A DNA stretch of 64,000 nt from Ruania halotolerans. Its GTDB lineage: Bacteria; Actinomycetota; Actinomycetes; Actinomycetales; Beutenbergiaceae. A program made the position numbers and the translations under genes. Position 1 is the stretch's first letter, and every line of letters begins with the position of its first letter. The notes under the pieces are model-generated. The model had not been told where the DNA came from. It did not search any database and was given only the letters and a program-made list of their open reading frames with translations. The stretch is from NCBI RefSeq assembly GCF_021049285.1, contig NZ_CP088017.1, forward strand, positions 930,001 through 994,000. Direction: 5' to 3'. Of the stretch, positions 34,527-43,284 are shown piece by piece.

Positions 34527-35767
34527 AGACCCTCCTGCAGCACCGACTGTTCCGCCGGCTGCTGGGCGGCTGGACCGTCGGCAACCTCGCCGACAGCGCC
34601 CTCTTCCTCACCCTGGCCGTCTGGGCAAAGGACCTCACCGGCTCCTCCTCCGCGGCCGGCCTGGTGTTCTTCGCGCTCGCGCTGCCCTCCCTACTCGCCC
34701 CGCTGCTCGGGCTGCTGGTGGACCGGGTGCGCCGCAAGCCGCTGATCGTGGTCACCAACCTCGTGGCCGCCGGTGCCGCCGCTTCATTGGTACTGGTGGA
34801 TAGCTCCGCCATGCTCTGGCTCCTCTACGCCGTCACGGTGCTCTACGGCGCGCTCGGGGTGCTGAACGGCTCCGCTCAGTCCGGGCTACTGCGTGATCTG
34901 TTGCCCGACGACCAGCTCGACTCCGCGAACGCGCTGCTGTCCACAGTGGACAACGGGCTGCGCATTCTCACCCCGGCGATCGGCGCCGGCCTGTATGTGC
35001 TGTGGGGTGGCCAGGCGCTCGGCCTGGGCGTGGCCGGGTTGCTCGTGTTGACTGCGCTGCTGATCGCCTCGGTCCCAGTGGTCGAGTCGGCGCCGGAGAC
35101 TGCCGAGAACCGGTTCTGGGCGGAGACCTCGGCCGGGTTCCGACACCTGCGTTCGGTACCGCTGCTGCTGCGGATGGTGCTCGTGGTGGCCGTCGCGTTC
35201 GGTGTGATTGGGCTGTTCGACACCGTGCTGTTCGAGGTGGTCGAGCACGGGCTCGGGATGCAGCCGGCGTTCTTCGGGGTGCTGATGAGTCTGCAAGGCG
35301 CCGGTGCGATCCTTGGCGGCCTCACCTCCGCGATGGTGCTGCGTAGGTGGGGGCCTGCTCGCACCGTCGGCACCTCGCTGGGGGTGCTTGCCGTGGCCTC
35401 CGTGGCGTTCGCGAGCGATGCGATCGGTGTGCCGCTGCTTCCGGCGGCTGTGGTTGCCATCACTGTGGCCGGCGCGGTGATTCCCTGGTTGATGGTCGCG
35501 ATGATCACCACCCGCCAGCGCCTCACCCCGCCGCGTTTGCAGGGGCGGACGGCGGCCGCCACCAATATCGCGATGACCCTGCCACAATTGGTCTCCATCG
35601 CGGCAGGTGCTGCGTTGGTGGCCGTGGTGGACTACCGGGCGCTGCTGGCCGTGGCGGCCGTGGTACTCGGCGGTTGCGCGATCGTCCTGCTGCGTTCACG
35701 GGCTGCGGCGTCGCCGGTGGTTGACGGGGCGGCCGTGCCGGACGAGAGCGCGGACCTGGCGCGGTGA
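34523..35767 (+). CDS. MFS transporter (enterobactin-exporter/macrolide-efflux-like)
   Basis: A 414-residue exporter with twelve predicted helices, coupled to the arsR-like gene by ATGA. Typical features are FRRLLGGWTVGNLADSALFL at the first helix, the loop LLVDRVRRKPLIVVTN between helices 2 and 3 (MFS signature) and DDQLDSANALLSTVDNGLRI in the fourth. It belongs to the MFS_3-like group that includes macrolide and siderophore exporters. The substrate is unknown; proton-driven drug export is the usual assumption. Confidence 0.9.
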   Translation: MKTLLQHRLFRRLLGGWTVGNLADSALFLTLAVWAKDLTGSSSAAGLVFFALALPSLLAPLLGLLVDRVRRKPLIVVTNLVAAGAAASLVLVDSSAMLWLLYAVTVLYGALGVLNGSAQSGLLRDLLPDDQLDSANALLSTVDNGLRILTPAIGAGLYVLWGGQALGLGVAGLLVLTALLIASVPVVESAPETAENRFWAETSAGFRHLRSVPLLLRMVLVVAVAFGVIGLFDTVLFEVVEHGLGMQPAFFGVLMSLQGAGAILGGLTSAMVLRRWGPARTVGTSLGVLAVASVAFASDAIGVPLLPAAVVAITVAGAVIPWLMVAMITTRQRLTPPRLQGRTAAATNIAMTLPQLVSIAAGAALVAVVDYRALLAVAAVVLGGCAIVLLRSRAAASPVVDGAAVPDESADLAR

Positions 35768-35786
35768 GAAGCTCTCGCTCTCCCGG

Positions 35787-36404
35787 TCAGGGTGCTGCAG
35801 CGATGATGAGGTCAGTGGCCTGCGCTGGAGAGCGTGTGCTCGTGTCGATCAGCGCGAGCCCGGTGCCGTGGGCTTCCGCGTCCATGAGCGACTGAAAGCG
35901 GAGCGAGCGGGCCACGAACTGGTCCACCAGATGGTGCTCAGCCGCCGTGCGCACTCCCGCTCGTGCCTCGCGGCGGATACGCTCGTCCAGGACGTCCGGG
36001 GATGCCACCAGCCGGACGGCAGCCACTCGCGAGCCGCTGAGGCCCGCGATGAGGGCGGGGCGCAACGCTGATCCTTCCAGGACCAGGCCATCGCCGCCTC
36101 CCGCGCCCGCCAGGTGCGCCGTGACCAGACCACGGATCCGGGGTGCCAAGTGGTCATAGTGGTCGAGCACCGAAGCGAGCAGTTCCTCGACCGGGAGATG
36201 CGCGTAGTGCTCGGCAACGTGCGGGGGCACCTCACGCTCGGCCGTGCGCCAAGGGCGGCCGGGATGGCGGGCCAGCTGATCCGTGCTCCGGCAGGCGTAT
36301 CCGAGCCGCTGGGCCACCAGCGCCGCCGAACTGGAGGTGCCGGCGTGCGAGGTGCCGGAGATCAGGACGACCCGGGGGAGTGCCACATGCTCGAGGCTAC
36401 CCAC
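35787..36404 (-). CDS. Kinase-like P-loop protein lacking the P-loop lysine
   Basis: A 205-residue protein with the layout of small P-loop kinases (2-phosphoglycerate or nucleoside kinase-like). It has VVLISGTSHAGTSSSA at the N-terminus, GLVLEGSALRPALIA in the middle, an Arg-rich lid (VLDERIRREARAGVR) and a late ALIDTST strand. The nucleotide loop GTSHAGTS has Thr where GxxxxGK(S/T) requires Lys. The codon is ACC, so a single sequencing error would not restore Lys simply. GTG 36404, possibly leaderless (TAACAC six bases before), or GTG 36386 is the start. It may bind a ligand without phosphoryl transfer. Family call moderate. Confidence 0.7.
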   Translation of the reverse strand: MGSLEHVALPRVVLISGTSHAGTSSSAALVAQRLGYACRSTDQLARHPGRPWRTAEREVPPHVAEHYAHLPVEELLASVLDHYDHLAPRIRGLVTAHLAGAGGGDGLVLEGSALRPALIAGLSGSRVAAVRLVASPDVLDERIRREARAGVRTAAEHHLVDQFVARSLRFQSLMDAEAHGTGLALIDTSTRSPAQATDLIIAAAP

Positions 36405-36530
36405 TGGTCGGTGTTATCGATCCAGCCCCGCCCATTGCCCGGGCGAATGCCCTGGTGGTTCGATGGGCGTGACGCGGCTCACTGGGTCACGTCCGTTCCG
36501 AACCGATCGACCGAAAGCACCGGTGCAACG

Positions 36531-37145
36531 ATGTCCGATCAGCTCACTCTCGACCCCGCGACCACGGCAGTCGTCCTCATCGAATACCAGAACGAGTTCA
36601 CCTCGCCCGGCGGCGTGTTGCACGACGCCGTCTCGGCGGTGATGGACAAGACCGAGATGCTCCCGAAGACCACGGCCTTCGTGGACGCCGCCCGGAAGGC
36701 CGGCTGCACGATCATGCACGCCCCGATCACGTTCGCACCCGGCTACGGCGAGCTCACCAAGCACCCCTACGGAATCCTCGCCGGCGTGGTCGACGGCAAC
36801 GCCTTCGTCAAGGGCACCTGGGGTGCCGCGATCGTTGACGACCTCACGCCGGTCGAGGGCGACATCCTGATCGAGGGCAAGCGTGGCCTCGACACCTTCG
36901 CCAGCACCAACCTCGATTTCATCCTGCGCAGCAAGGGGATCACCACGGTGATCCTCGGCGGATTCCTCACCAACTGCTGTGTGGAGTCGACCATGCGGTC
37001 CGCCTACGAGAACGGGTACCGGGTGATCACGCTGACCGATTGCGTCGCGGCTACGTCGGTGGAGGAGCATGACAACGCCATCACCTACGACTTCCCGATG
37101 TTCTCCCAGCCGATGGAATCGGCGGAGGTGGCCAAGGCGTTCTGA
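36531..37145 (+). CDS. Isochorismatase-like cysteine hydrolase
   Basis: A 204-residue cysteine hydrolase. The family triad is Asp, Lys, Cys. The first block reads VVLIEYQNEFTSPGG, with Glu at the place of the usual Asp or next to it. The Lys lies in EGKRGLDTF and the Cys in GFLTNCCVESTMRSAYENGY. The Glu-Tyr-Gln variant occurs in several subfamilies, so activity is not excluded. Substrates in the family range from nicotinamide to biuret and isochorismate. The ATG 36531 follows GAAAG at some distance. It stands alone and is convergent with the desaturase gene. Confidence 0.88.
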   Translation: MSDQLTLDPATTAVVLIEYQNEFTSPGGVLHDAVSAVMDKTEMLPKTTAFVDAARKAGCTIMHAPITFAPGYGELTKHPYGILAGVVDGNAFVKGTWGAAIVDDLTPVEGDILIEGKRGLDTFASTNLDFILRSKGITTVILGGFLTNCCVESTMRSAYENGYRVITLTDCVAATSVEEHDNAITYDFPMFSQPMESAEVAKAF

Positions 37146-37155
37146 TCCTCGATCA

Positions 37156-38256
37156 TCAGAACGGCCGGTACCGTGCGGTCAGGGGGCACTCGAACGGGTC
37201 CGCCTCACCGAGACCGACCCGGTTGAGATACCGGATGACGATCCCGTAGGACTCGAACAGACCGGCCTCGGTGTACGGGATGTTCTTCTCGGCGCAGTAC
37301 TCACGCACCATCGGCCGCACGAGCGGCAGGTTCACGCTCGGCATCCGCGGGAAGAGGTGGTGCTCGATCTGGTGGTTCAGCCCGCCCATGGCCCAGAAGA
37401 TCGGACGGCCTCCGCGGACGTTGCGGGAGGTGAGCACCTGACGGCGCAGGAAGTCGATCGTATCGCGCTCGGCCAGCAGCGGCATCCCCTTGTGGTTCGG
37501 GGCGAAACTGGCGCCCATGTACACCCCGAAGACCATGAGCTGGACGGCGAGGAACGCCAGTGCCCACCACGGTCCCAGCGTCACGATCACCAGGGCCGGG
37601 AATCCGAGCAGTCGGATCGCCAGGAACAGCGCCTCGACCCGGCGGTAGCTCAGTTCCCGCTCCTCCACCAACGTGCGGACGGCACTGACATGCAGGTTGA
37701 GACCCTCCAGCGTCAGCATCGGGAAGAACATCCACCCTTGCCGCCGGGTGATCCACCCGATCATCCCGGTCCGTTCAGGCACGTCCTCCGGGTCGAAGAC
37801 CAAGGCCCCGGTCGCGATGTCCCCGTCTTTGCCGATCGTGTTGGGCCGGTCGTGGTGCCTGCCGTGCTTGCGGGCCCACCAGCCGTGACTGAGCCCGACC
37901 ACCAGGTTCGCGATGACCCGCGAGAGCCACTCGTTGCGGTTGGAGGAACTGAACACCTGCTGGTGTGCCGCATCGTGGCCGAAGAACGCCGCCTGAGTCA
38001 GCAGCACACCGAACAGCCCGGCCACGGCGAGCTGCCATGGGCTCTGTCCCAGCGTCAGCAGCAGTGCAACGGCGCCGGCGAAAGCTGCCGCGAGCACTGT
38101 GGCTCGCAGGGCGTACCAGCCGCGGCGGCGCTGCATCAGACCGGAGGCCTTCACCCGGCGGGACAACACCAGGAAGTCCTTGGCGGGGTTCACGCGCGCT
38201 GCCCGGCGCGGGGCAGCCTGGGCCGATAGGGGCGCGAGGGTGTCGGTCGTCGTCAT
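37156..38256 (-). CDS. Membrane fatty acid/acyl-CoA desaturase
   Basis: A 366-residue membrane di-iron desaturase that introduces double bonds into acyl chains. Three histidine boxes are complete: HDAAH (94-98), HGRHH (131-135) and QIEHH near residue 298. Hydrophobic pairs flank them (about 50-92 and 200-245). The type resembles front-end/linoleoyl-CoA-like desaturases of actinobacteria. The ATG 38256 has a leaderless promoter (TAATGT at 38263-38268) with no good -35 box, which suggests an activator. The palindrome at 38316-38333 is the candidate site for the DesR-like regulator of the adjacent two-component system. Confidence 0.94.
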   Translation of the reverse strand: MTTTDTLAPLSAQAAPRRAARVNPAKDFLVLSRRVKASGLMQRRRGWYALRATVLAAAFAGAVALLLTLGQSPWQLAVAGLFGVLLTQAAFFGHDAAHQQVFSSSNRNEWLSRVIANLVVGLSHGWWARKHGRHHDRPNTIGKDGDIATGALVFDPEDVPERTGMIGWITRRQGWMFFPMLTLEGLNLHVSAVRTLVEERELSYRRVEALFLAIRLLGFPALVIVTLGPWWALAFLAVQLMVFGVYMGASFAPNHKGMPLLAERDTIDFLRRQVLTSRNVRGGRPIFWAMGGLNHQIEHHLFPRMPSVNLPLVRPMVREYCAEKNIPYTEAGLFESYGIVIRYLNRVGLGEADPFECPLTARYRPF

Positions 38257-38315
38257 ATCTGCACATTAGGAACAGGGTTCGACCTGGCGCGTCACCCGAA
38301 CGAGCCATTCTGGTG

Positions 38316-38333
38316 CCCCTACTCAGGTAGGGG
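38316..38333. promoter_or_regulatory. Palindromic candidate operator upstream of the desaturase
   Basis: CCCCTAC (38316-38322) and GTAGGGG (38327-38333) form a perfect 7-4-7 palindrome, centred about 68 bases before the predicted desaturase transcript start. NarL/LuxR-type regulators bind such sites. It may also act as the terminator of the kinase gene, though no T-tract follows. Confidence 0.55.
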
Positions 38334-38347
38334 AGTGCGGTGGGCCG

Positions 38348-40216
38348 TCAGCCGCCGTTGACCGGGATCCGTGCATACAGCCGGTATCCGCCCTCGGCCC
38401 GCGGACCCGCCTCGACCGTGCCACCCACGGTGGTGATGCGCTCACGGATGCCCGCCAGCCCCAACCCTGAACCTGGGGCGCTCTCCTCATCGGAAACCGG
38501 CGCCGAGTTCAGCACCTGCACAGTGACGGCGCTCGCCTCGGTCGCCACGGTGACATCCACAGTGGACCCGGGAGAGTGCCGCAGCGCGTTGCTCAGCCCC
38601 TCCTGGACCACCCGGAACGCCGTCAGCCCGACCGCCGGGGAGACCGCGGTGTCCGGGCCGGAGTAGCTGATCTGCGCACCGGAGGCGCGGGTGGCCTCGA
38701 TGAGGTCCGGGATGTCGGCCACGGTGGGGACCGGTGCGGTGGGGACCTCGCCGGTGCGCAGCAGGGCCAGCAGCGCGCGCATCTCGTTCAGGGCCTGGCG
38801 AGAGGAATCCGCGATGTCGTCGAACTCCTGCTGGATCTCCGGGGGGATACCCGGTTTGCGGTACCGGGCAGTCGTGGACTGGACATTGATCACCGACATG
38901 CTGTGTGCGACCACGTCGTGCAGTTCGCGGGCGATCCGGTTGCGTTCCTCGAGATCGCGCCGGCGCTGCAACTCCTCGGCGCTGACACGTTCGGCCCGCT
39001 CGGCCCGGCCCAGATTCCGCATCCACAGGCGCCCGAGAATCGCCAGCATCCCCAGCCCCGCGCTGATCGAGGCGAGCACGATGCCGTTGGCCAATCCGCC
39101 GTCGGGAATCTCCCCGGCGATCACCAGGAAGGCTCCCACGGTCAGCACGGCTCCTGCAGACCAGACTGCGGCGGCCCAGAGCCAATGGTGGCGCAGCGCG
39201 ATCACCACGATCACCAGGCAATAGGCGATCAAGGTCGTTACCGGCCACGGCCAGAGGCCCTGGGGAGCAGGATCTGATCCGGTGAGATTCGCTGTGGCCA
39301 GCATGGTGCCCAGCGCCGAGAGCAGGATCACCGAACCCGCGCCACCTGCCCAGCGCACCGCGAGCACGAGGGCGGCGCTCTGGGTCAAGGCCAGGACCAT
39401 CGCGATCGCCGGATGAACACCGTGCACGCTGGCCAGCACCGGCCAGGTGACGGCGAGCAGGATCACCGCGGTGAAGCCGGTGCTGACCCATGCCCACCCG
39501 TTCGCACTCATCGCCAAGGCAGGTGCTGAGTACGGACTGCCCGAGGGCCGCCCCGTGCCCGCCGCCGATGGTGCGCCGCCCAACAGGGTCTGGGTGATCA
39601 GCCCGTCCACCCGGGCGATCCCGCGGATCACCCACGGCAGGCTGATCAGCGCACCCGCGCCGATCAGCACGTTGATCACCGAATCGAGGACATACATCCC
39701 CAGCGCGGTCTCTGGCGCAAGCTCCGGGGCGATGAGTTCCAGCAGCAGTGGCCAGCCGGTGCCCTCACTCTGCTCGCCGGGAATGAAGAGCGTCCAGAAC
39801 CAGGAGGTCAGGCCTCCCAGTGCCACACCCAGCCAGGTCACCGCGAGCACGAACGTGATCAGCCGCAACGGGAAGGCGATGATCGCTTCGAACACCAGGT
39901 CGAGCCAGCGGCGCGGATCGGTCATCACCCGCATCAGACCGGTCACGCTCTTCTGGGTCGGCCGGTAGCGCGGTCGCGCCACCGGCCGGCCCCAGTCCCG
40001 CAGCCGGCTGCGGGAGAGATCGGCCAAGCTGGTGGCGAGAAACAACGTCATCGGCATGAGTAGCGCGCCCAACCAGATCACGAAGGTGCCGATCGACAGA
40101 ACGCTCAACGGCACCAAGAGCCCGAAGCTCACCACGGCCAACGGCAGCCCGGGCAGAATGTAGCGGTAGTCCCGTGCCAGTCGAGCGAGCCGGGCGGATG
40201 ATGCCTGCGCGTCCAT
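38348..40216 (-). CDS. DesK/NarL-type sensor histidine kinase
   Basis: A 622-residue membrane kinase. The N-terminal 380 residues carry about ten hydrophobic helices in two groups. A linker coil with RAERVSAEELQRRRDLEERN follows. The HisKA_3 dimer domain has the phospho-acceptor His in RIARELHDVVAHSMSVI. The HATPase_c domain shows the N-box GLSNALRHSPGS and the G-box GSGLGLAGIRERIT. The ATG 40216 is favoured (TAGCGT seven bases upstream); 40246 is possible. It is divergent from its response regulator gene and directly upstream, on the same strand, of the desaturase gene. Confidence 0.93.
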   Translation of the reverse strand: MDAQASSARLARLARDYRYILPGLPLAVVSFGLLVPLSVLSIGTFVIWLGALLMPMTLFLATSLADLSRSRLRDWGRPVARPRYRPTQKSVTGLMRVMTDPRRWLDLVFEAIIAFPLRLITFVLAVTWLGVALGGLTSWFWTLFIPGEQSEGTGWPLLLELIAPELAPETALGMYVLDSVINVLIGAGALISLPWVIRGIARVDGLITQTLLGGAPSAAGTGRPSGSPYSAPALAMSANGWAWVSTGFTAVILLAVTWPVLASVHGVHPAIAMVLALTQSAALVLAVRWAGGAGSVILLSALGTMLATANLTGSDPAPQGLWPWPVTTLIAYCLVIVVIALRHHWLWAAAVWSAGAVLTVGAFLVIAGEIPDGGLANGIVLASISAGLGMLAILGRLWMRNLGRAERAERVSAEELQRRRDLEERNRIARELHDVVAHSMSVINVQSTTARYRKPGIPPEIQQEFDDIADSSRQALNEMRALLALLRTGEVPTAPVPTVADIPDLIEATRASGAQISYSGPDTAVSPAVGLTAFRVVQEGLSNALRHSPGSTVDVTVATEASAVTVQVLNSAPVSDEESAPGSGLGLAGIRERITTVGGTVEAGPRAEGGYRLYARIPVNGG

Positions 40217-40340
40217 TCCCGGCACGCTATGGTCACCTCGTCTCACGTCGCGTCCCTCCTGGGAGCCAATCCGCCCCTACCTGCGAGGGATTTCTGCTTT
40301 GGTCGACGCACGCCGTCCGGTGCGCCGATAGTTTGGGACC

Positions 40341-41045
40341 ATGCTCCCTCATTCCACACCCGGCACGTCGACGGACGAACAGCGGGAGATCCGGGTGGCG
40401 ATCGTTGACGATCAGTCCATGATTCGCGCGGGATTCGCTGCACTGCTCGACGCTCAGCCGGGAATCACCGTGGTGGGCACCGCCGAGGACGGGCTCGGGA
40501 TCACGGATCTGGTGCGCCGTACCCAGCCGGACGTGGTGCTGATGGATATCCGCATGCCGAAGGTCAGCGGCCTCGACGCCACCCGTGCCATTGGTGCCAT
40601 GCCCGGTACGCCGCCACGCGTGGTCATCCTCACCACCTTCGACGCTGACGAGTACATCTTCTCCGCCCTGCGCGCTGGTGCCAGCGGCTTCTTGCTCAAG
40701 GATTCCCCTCCCGAAGAGCTGATCCACGCGGTGCGGGTGGTTGCCTCAGGCGAGGCGCTGCTCTCGCCGAGAGTGACCCGCTCACTGATCGCCGACTATG
40801 CGGCCCGGCCGCACCGCCCCTCCGGGCCGGGACCGGAGCTGGGTGAACTCACCGAGCGCGAGCTCGAGGTGATGGGCGCCGTGGCCCGCGGCTACTCGAA
40901 CGTCGAGATCGCGAATGAGCTCTTCGTCTCCGAACAGACCGTCAAGACCCATGTCAGCCGCATCCTGAGCAAATTGGGACTGCGCGACCGCACCCAGATG
41001 GTCATCACCGCCTACGAGTCCGGACTCGTCCGCCCGGACCGGTGA
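40341..41045 (+). CDS. NarL/DesR-type response regulator
   Basis: A 234-residue regulator with a receiver domain (about residues 16-135; phospho-acceptor Asp69 in VVLMDIRMPK, Lys in GFLLKDSPPEEL). A C-terminal LuxR-type HTH follows (ELTERELEVMGAVARGYSNV, then EQTVKTHVSRILSKLGLRDR). The start ATG 40341 is leaderless (TAGTTT at 40329-40334). The divergent kinase is its partner. The desaturase beyond it is the likely target, by analogy with the DesK-DesR system of Bacillus, which adjusts membrane fluidity; this is inference. Confidence 0.93.
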   Translation: MLPHSTPGTSTDEQREIRVAIVDDQSMIRAGFAALLDAQPGITVVGTAEDGLGITDLVRRTQPDVVLMDIRMPKVSGLDATRAIGAMPGTPPRVVILTTFDADEYIFSALRAGASGFLLKDSPPEELIHAVRVVASGEALLSPRVTRSLIADYAARPHRPSGPGPELGELTERELEVMGAVARGYSNVEIANELFVSEQTVKTHVSRILSKLGLRDRTQMVITAYESGLVRPDR

Positions 41046-41049
41046 CTCC

Positions 41050-41753
41050 TTACGCCCGGGTCCGGAGCGGGGAGAGTTGCCGGCCGCCGTCGTCGGCATT
41101 GCCCGGATCGAACCACGCCTCGAAACCGGCGCGCACACCGGGCCACTCGCCGTCGGTGAGAGAAAACCACGCCGTATCCCGGCTACGCCCCTTCACCACG
41201 ACCGCCTGCCGGAACGTGCCCTCGTAGCTGAAGCCGAGGCGGGCAGCGGCCCTGCGCGAGGGAGCATTCAGACTGTCGCACTTCCACTCGTAGCGGCGAT
41301 AGCCGAGCTCGTCGAAGACGTACCGCATCAGGAGGTAGTGCGCCTCGGTGGACGCCCATGTGCGCTGCAACGCACGGGAGAAGGTGACCCACCCGACCTC
41401 GATCACGCCGTTGGTGGGGTCCTGGCGCATCAGCGCCAGCGTGCCCAGGGCACGCCCGGTGGAGTTGTCCACGACGGCGTAGTGCCGGGGGTCCGTGCTG
41501 CTCGCCACGCCCTGTGCCCAGTCGTGATAGTCCTCCCGAGCAGTGAACGGGCCGACTCCGAGGTACGTCCAGTCCCGAGCATCGGGAGCGGCGGCGTACG
41601 CGTCATACAGATCGTCCGCGTGCCGGGCAGGGTCGAGGCGCTCCAGCGTGCAGTACCGGCCGCGGAGAGTACCGGCTGGGCCGGGCGGTGCGCCGGACTC
41701 CAATCCCGGACCACGTCGCCGACGGGCTGGCCGAACTCGTTCACCTCGGTCAC
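41050..41753 (-). pseudogene. RimJ/RimL-like GNAT acetyltransferase split by a one-base frameshift
   Basis: The family N-terminus VNEFGQPVGDVVRDWSP is encoded from GTG 41753, right behind GGAGAGGAGC, a strong ribosome site. The rest of the enzyme, from TLRGRYCTLERLDPARHADD to the end at 41050, lies in a different frame. The switch falls near 41665-41672 and one extra base would explain it. The body includes the acetyl-CoA region QRTWASTEAHYLLMRYVF and LNAPSRRAAARLGFSYEGTF. If the shift is real, only a shortened product from an internal start (TTG 41703) could be made. A sequencing error is equally possible. It lies convergent to the response regulator. Confidence 0.8.
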
Positions 41754-41837
41754 GCTGCTCCTCTCCTGCCTGCCATGTACGCCGGTGGCGGACCGATCAT
41801 GTCAGAGTGGCGTCATGACTCGAGGAAGGCAGGGCAG

Positions 41838-42530
41838 ATGAGCGCGGGAGACGACCACGGCCCGACGGGCGGCTTCACGGTGGACGTGTGGAGTGACGTC
41901 ATGTGCCCGTTCTGCTACATGGGTGATGCGCTGCTCACGCAGGCGCTGGTGCAGTTCGGCCACCCGGTCCAGGTGCGGTATCACACCTTCCTCCTCATGC
42001 CCGACCTGACCAGCGATGTCCCGGTCTCCGTCGACGAGCTGCTCGCGAGCAAGCACGGCATCCCCCGCGAGCAGGCGGCCGCGATGAACGAGCAGGTGGC
42101 AGCGCGGGGGCGGGATCTCGGACTCGACTACCGCTTCGACCGGGCGGCGGCGGTCACCACCCGGAAGGCGCACGAACTCAGCCATCATGCCGCCGCCCAC
42201 GGCAGGCAGCGCGAGATGATCCAGCGCCTGTTCCGGGCCTACTTCACCGACGGGCTCAACATCGCCGACCCGCAGGTGCTCGGCGACCTCGCCGCCGAGA
42301 CCGGGCTCGACCGGGAGTCCGCGCTCGCGGCCCAGGCCAGTGGCGAGCATGCCGATGCCGTCGAGGAGGACCGGCGGCAGGCGCAGGAAATCGGCGTCAC
42401 GGGCGTGCCGTTCTTCGTCTTCGCCGGCCGGTACGCCGTCTCGGGTGCCCAGCCGCTGGAGGTCTTCGTGCAGGCGCTGCAGACGAGCTGGGACGAGACC
42501 CGCGCCGCCGGCGTACAGGCCGGGCCCTAG
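41838..42530 (+). CDS. DsbA-family oxidoreductase, FrnE-like
   Basis: A 230-residue cytoplasmic thioredoxin-fold protein. The N-terminal strand FTVDVWSDVMCPFCYMGDAL carries the redox pair CPFC. The helical insertion (about residues 60-170) and the cis-Pro segment GVTGVPFFVFAGRYAVSGAQ are typical of FrnE/2-hydroxychromene-isomerase-like proteins. Such proteins handle thiol oxidation in stress or antibiotic tailoring. The ATG 41838 follows GGCAGGGCAG. The gene's TAG stop also forms the start of the -10 box of the next gene. A second FrnE-like protein, with CPWC, is encoded at 54244. Confidence 0.9.
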   Translation: MSAGDDHGPTGGFTVDVWSDVMCPFCYMGDALLTQALVQFGHPVQVRYHTFLLMPDLTSDVPVSVDELLASKHGIPREQAAAMNEQVAARGRDLGLDYRFDRAAAVTTRKAHELSHHAAAHGRQREMIQRLFRAYFTDGLNIADPQVLGDLAAETGLDRESALAAQASGEHADAVEEDRRQAQEIGVTGVPFFVFAGRYAVSGAQPLEVFVQALQTSWDETRAAGVQAGP

Positions 42531-42539
42531 GCTGCACCC

Positions 42540-43274
42540 ATGGCCACCGTCATCCTCGTCCGGCATGGACGTTCGACCGCTAACGTCGACGGCGTCCTCG
42601 CCGGTCGCACGCCAGGTGTACTTCTCGACGACCTCGGCCGGGAGCAAGCCGAGCGCACCGCGCAGCGGCTCGCCGTGGTTCCCCTGGTGGAGGTGGTCTC
42701 CAGTCCGATCGAGCGGTGCGTGCAGACCGCCCGGACTCTCCTGGAGCAGCAGGACGATCTCGAGTTGAGCCTGGACGAAGCCCTCACCGAGTGCGACTAC
42801 GGGCGCTGGCAGGGCCTGTCGCTGGGCGACCTCGTCAAGGAGCCGCTGTGGCCGGTGGTCCAGAGTCAGCCCTCCGCCGTCGTCTTCCCCGGGGGCGAGT
42901 CACTGGCGGCGATGCAGGCCCGCGCGGTGGGCGCCATCCGGCGCCGCGATGCTGAGATCGAGGCGAAGCACGGCGCAGGTGCGGTCTGGGCCGTGGTCAG
43001 CCACGGTGACATCATCAAGTCCGTCCTCGCCGATGCGCTGGGTATGCACCTCGACCTCTTCCAACGCCTCAACGTAGGGCCGGCGTCCATCTCCGTGGTC
43101 CGCTACGGCGCCGCCAGGCCGGATGTGGTCTCGACCAACACCGAGTTCGGTGACCTGACGTGGTTGCGTTCGGCCGCACCTGTGGCAGATGCGCCGGTCG
43201 GGGGCGGGGCCGGGCGCGAGGGTGCGGGTCGTGAGAGTGCGGGCCTCGATGACGGCGCAGGTTCCGCCTCGTAG
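42540..43274 (+). CDS. Histidine phosphatase (MSMEG_4193 family)
   Basis: A 244-residue phosphoglycerate-mutase-like phosphatase. The catalytic His is in VILVRHGRSTANVDG, the second Arg in VSSPIERCVQTA, and the late His in WAVVSHGDIIKSVLADALG. The C-terminal 45 residues are a Gly/Ala-rich tail. It starts at ATG 42540 with the -10 box TAGGCT (42528-42533), whose first three bases are the stop codon of the FrnE-like gene. It is the first of the phosphatase/DUF3090/SCO1664 trio, which in mycobacteria lies near mshC. Its natural substrate is unknown to me. Confidence 0.92.
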   Translation: MATVILVRHGRSTANVDGVLAGRTPGVLLDDLGREQAERTAQRLAVVPLVEVVSSPIERCVQTARTLLEQQDDLELSLDEALTECDYGRWQGLSLGDLVKEPLWPVVQSQPSAVVFPGGESLAAMQARAVGAIRRRDAEIEAKHGAGAVWAVVSHGDIIKSVLADALGMHLDLFQRLNVGPASISVVRYGAARPDVVSTNTEFGDLTWLRSAAPVADAPVGGGAGREGAGRESAGLDDGAGSAS

Positions 43275-43284
43275 ACTGGTCGCC

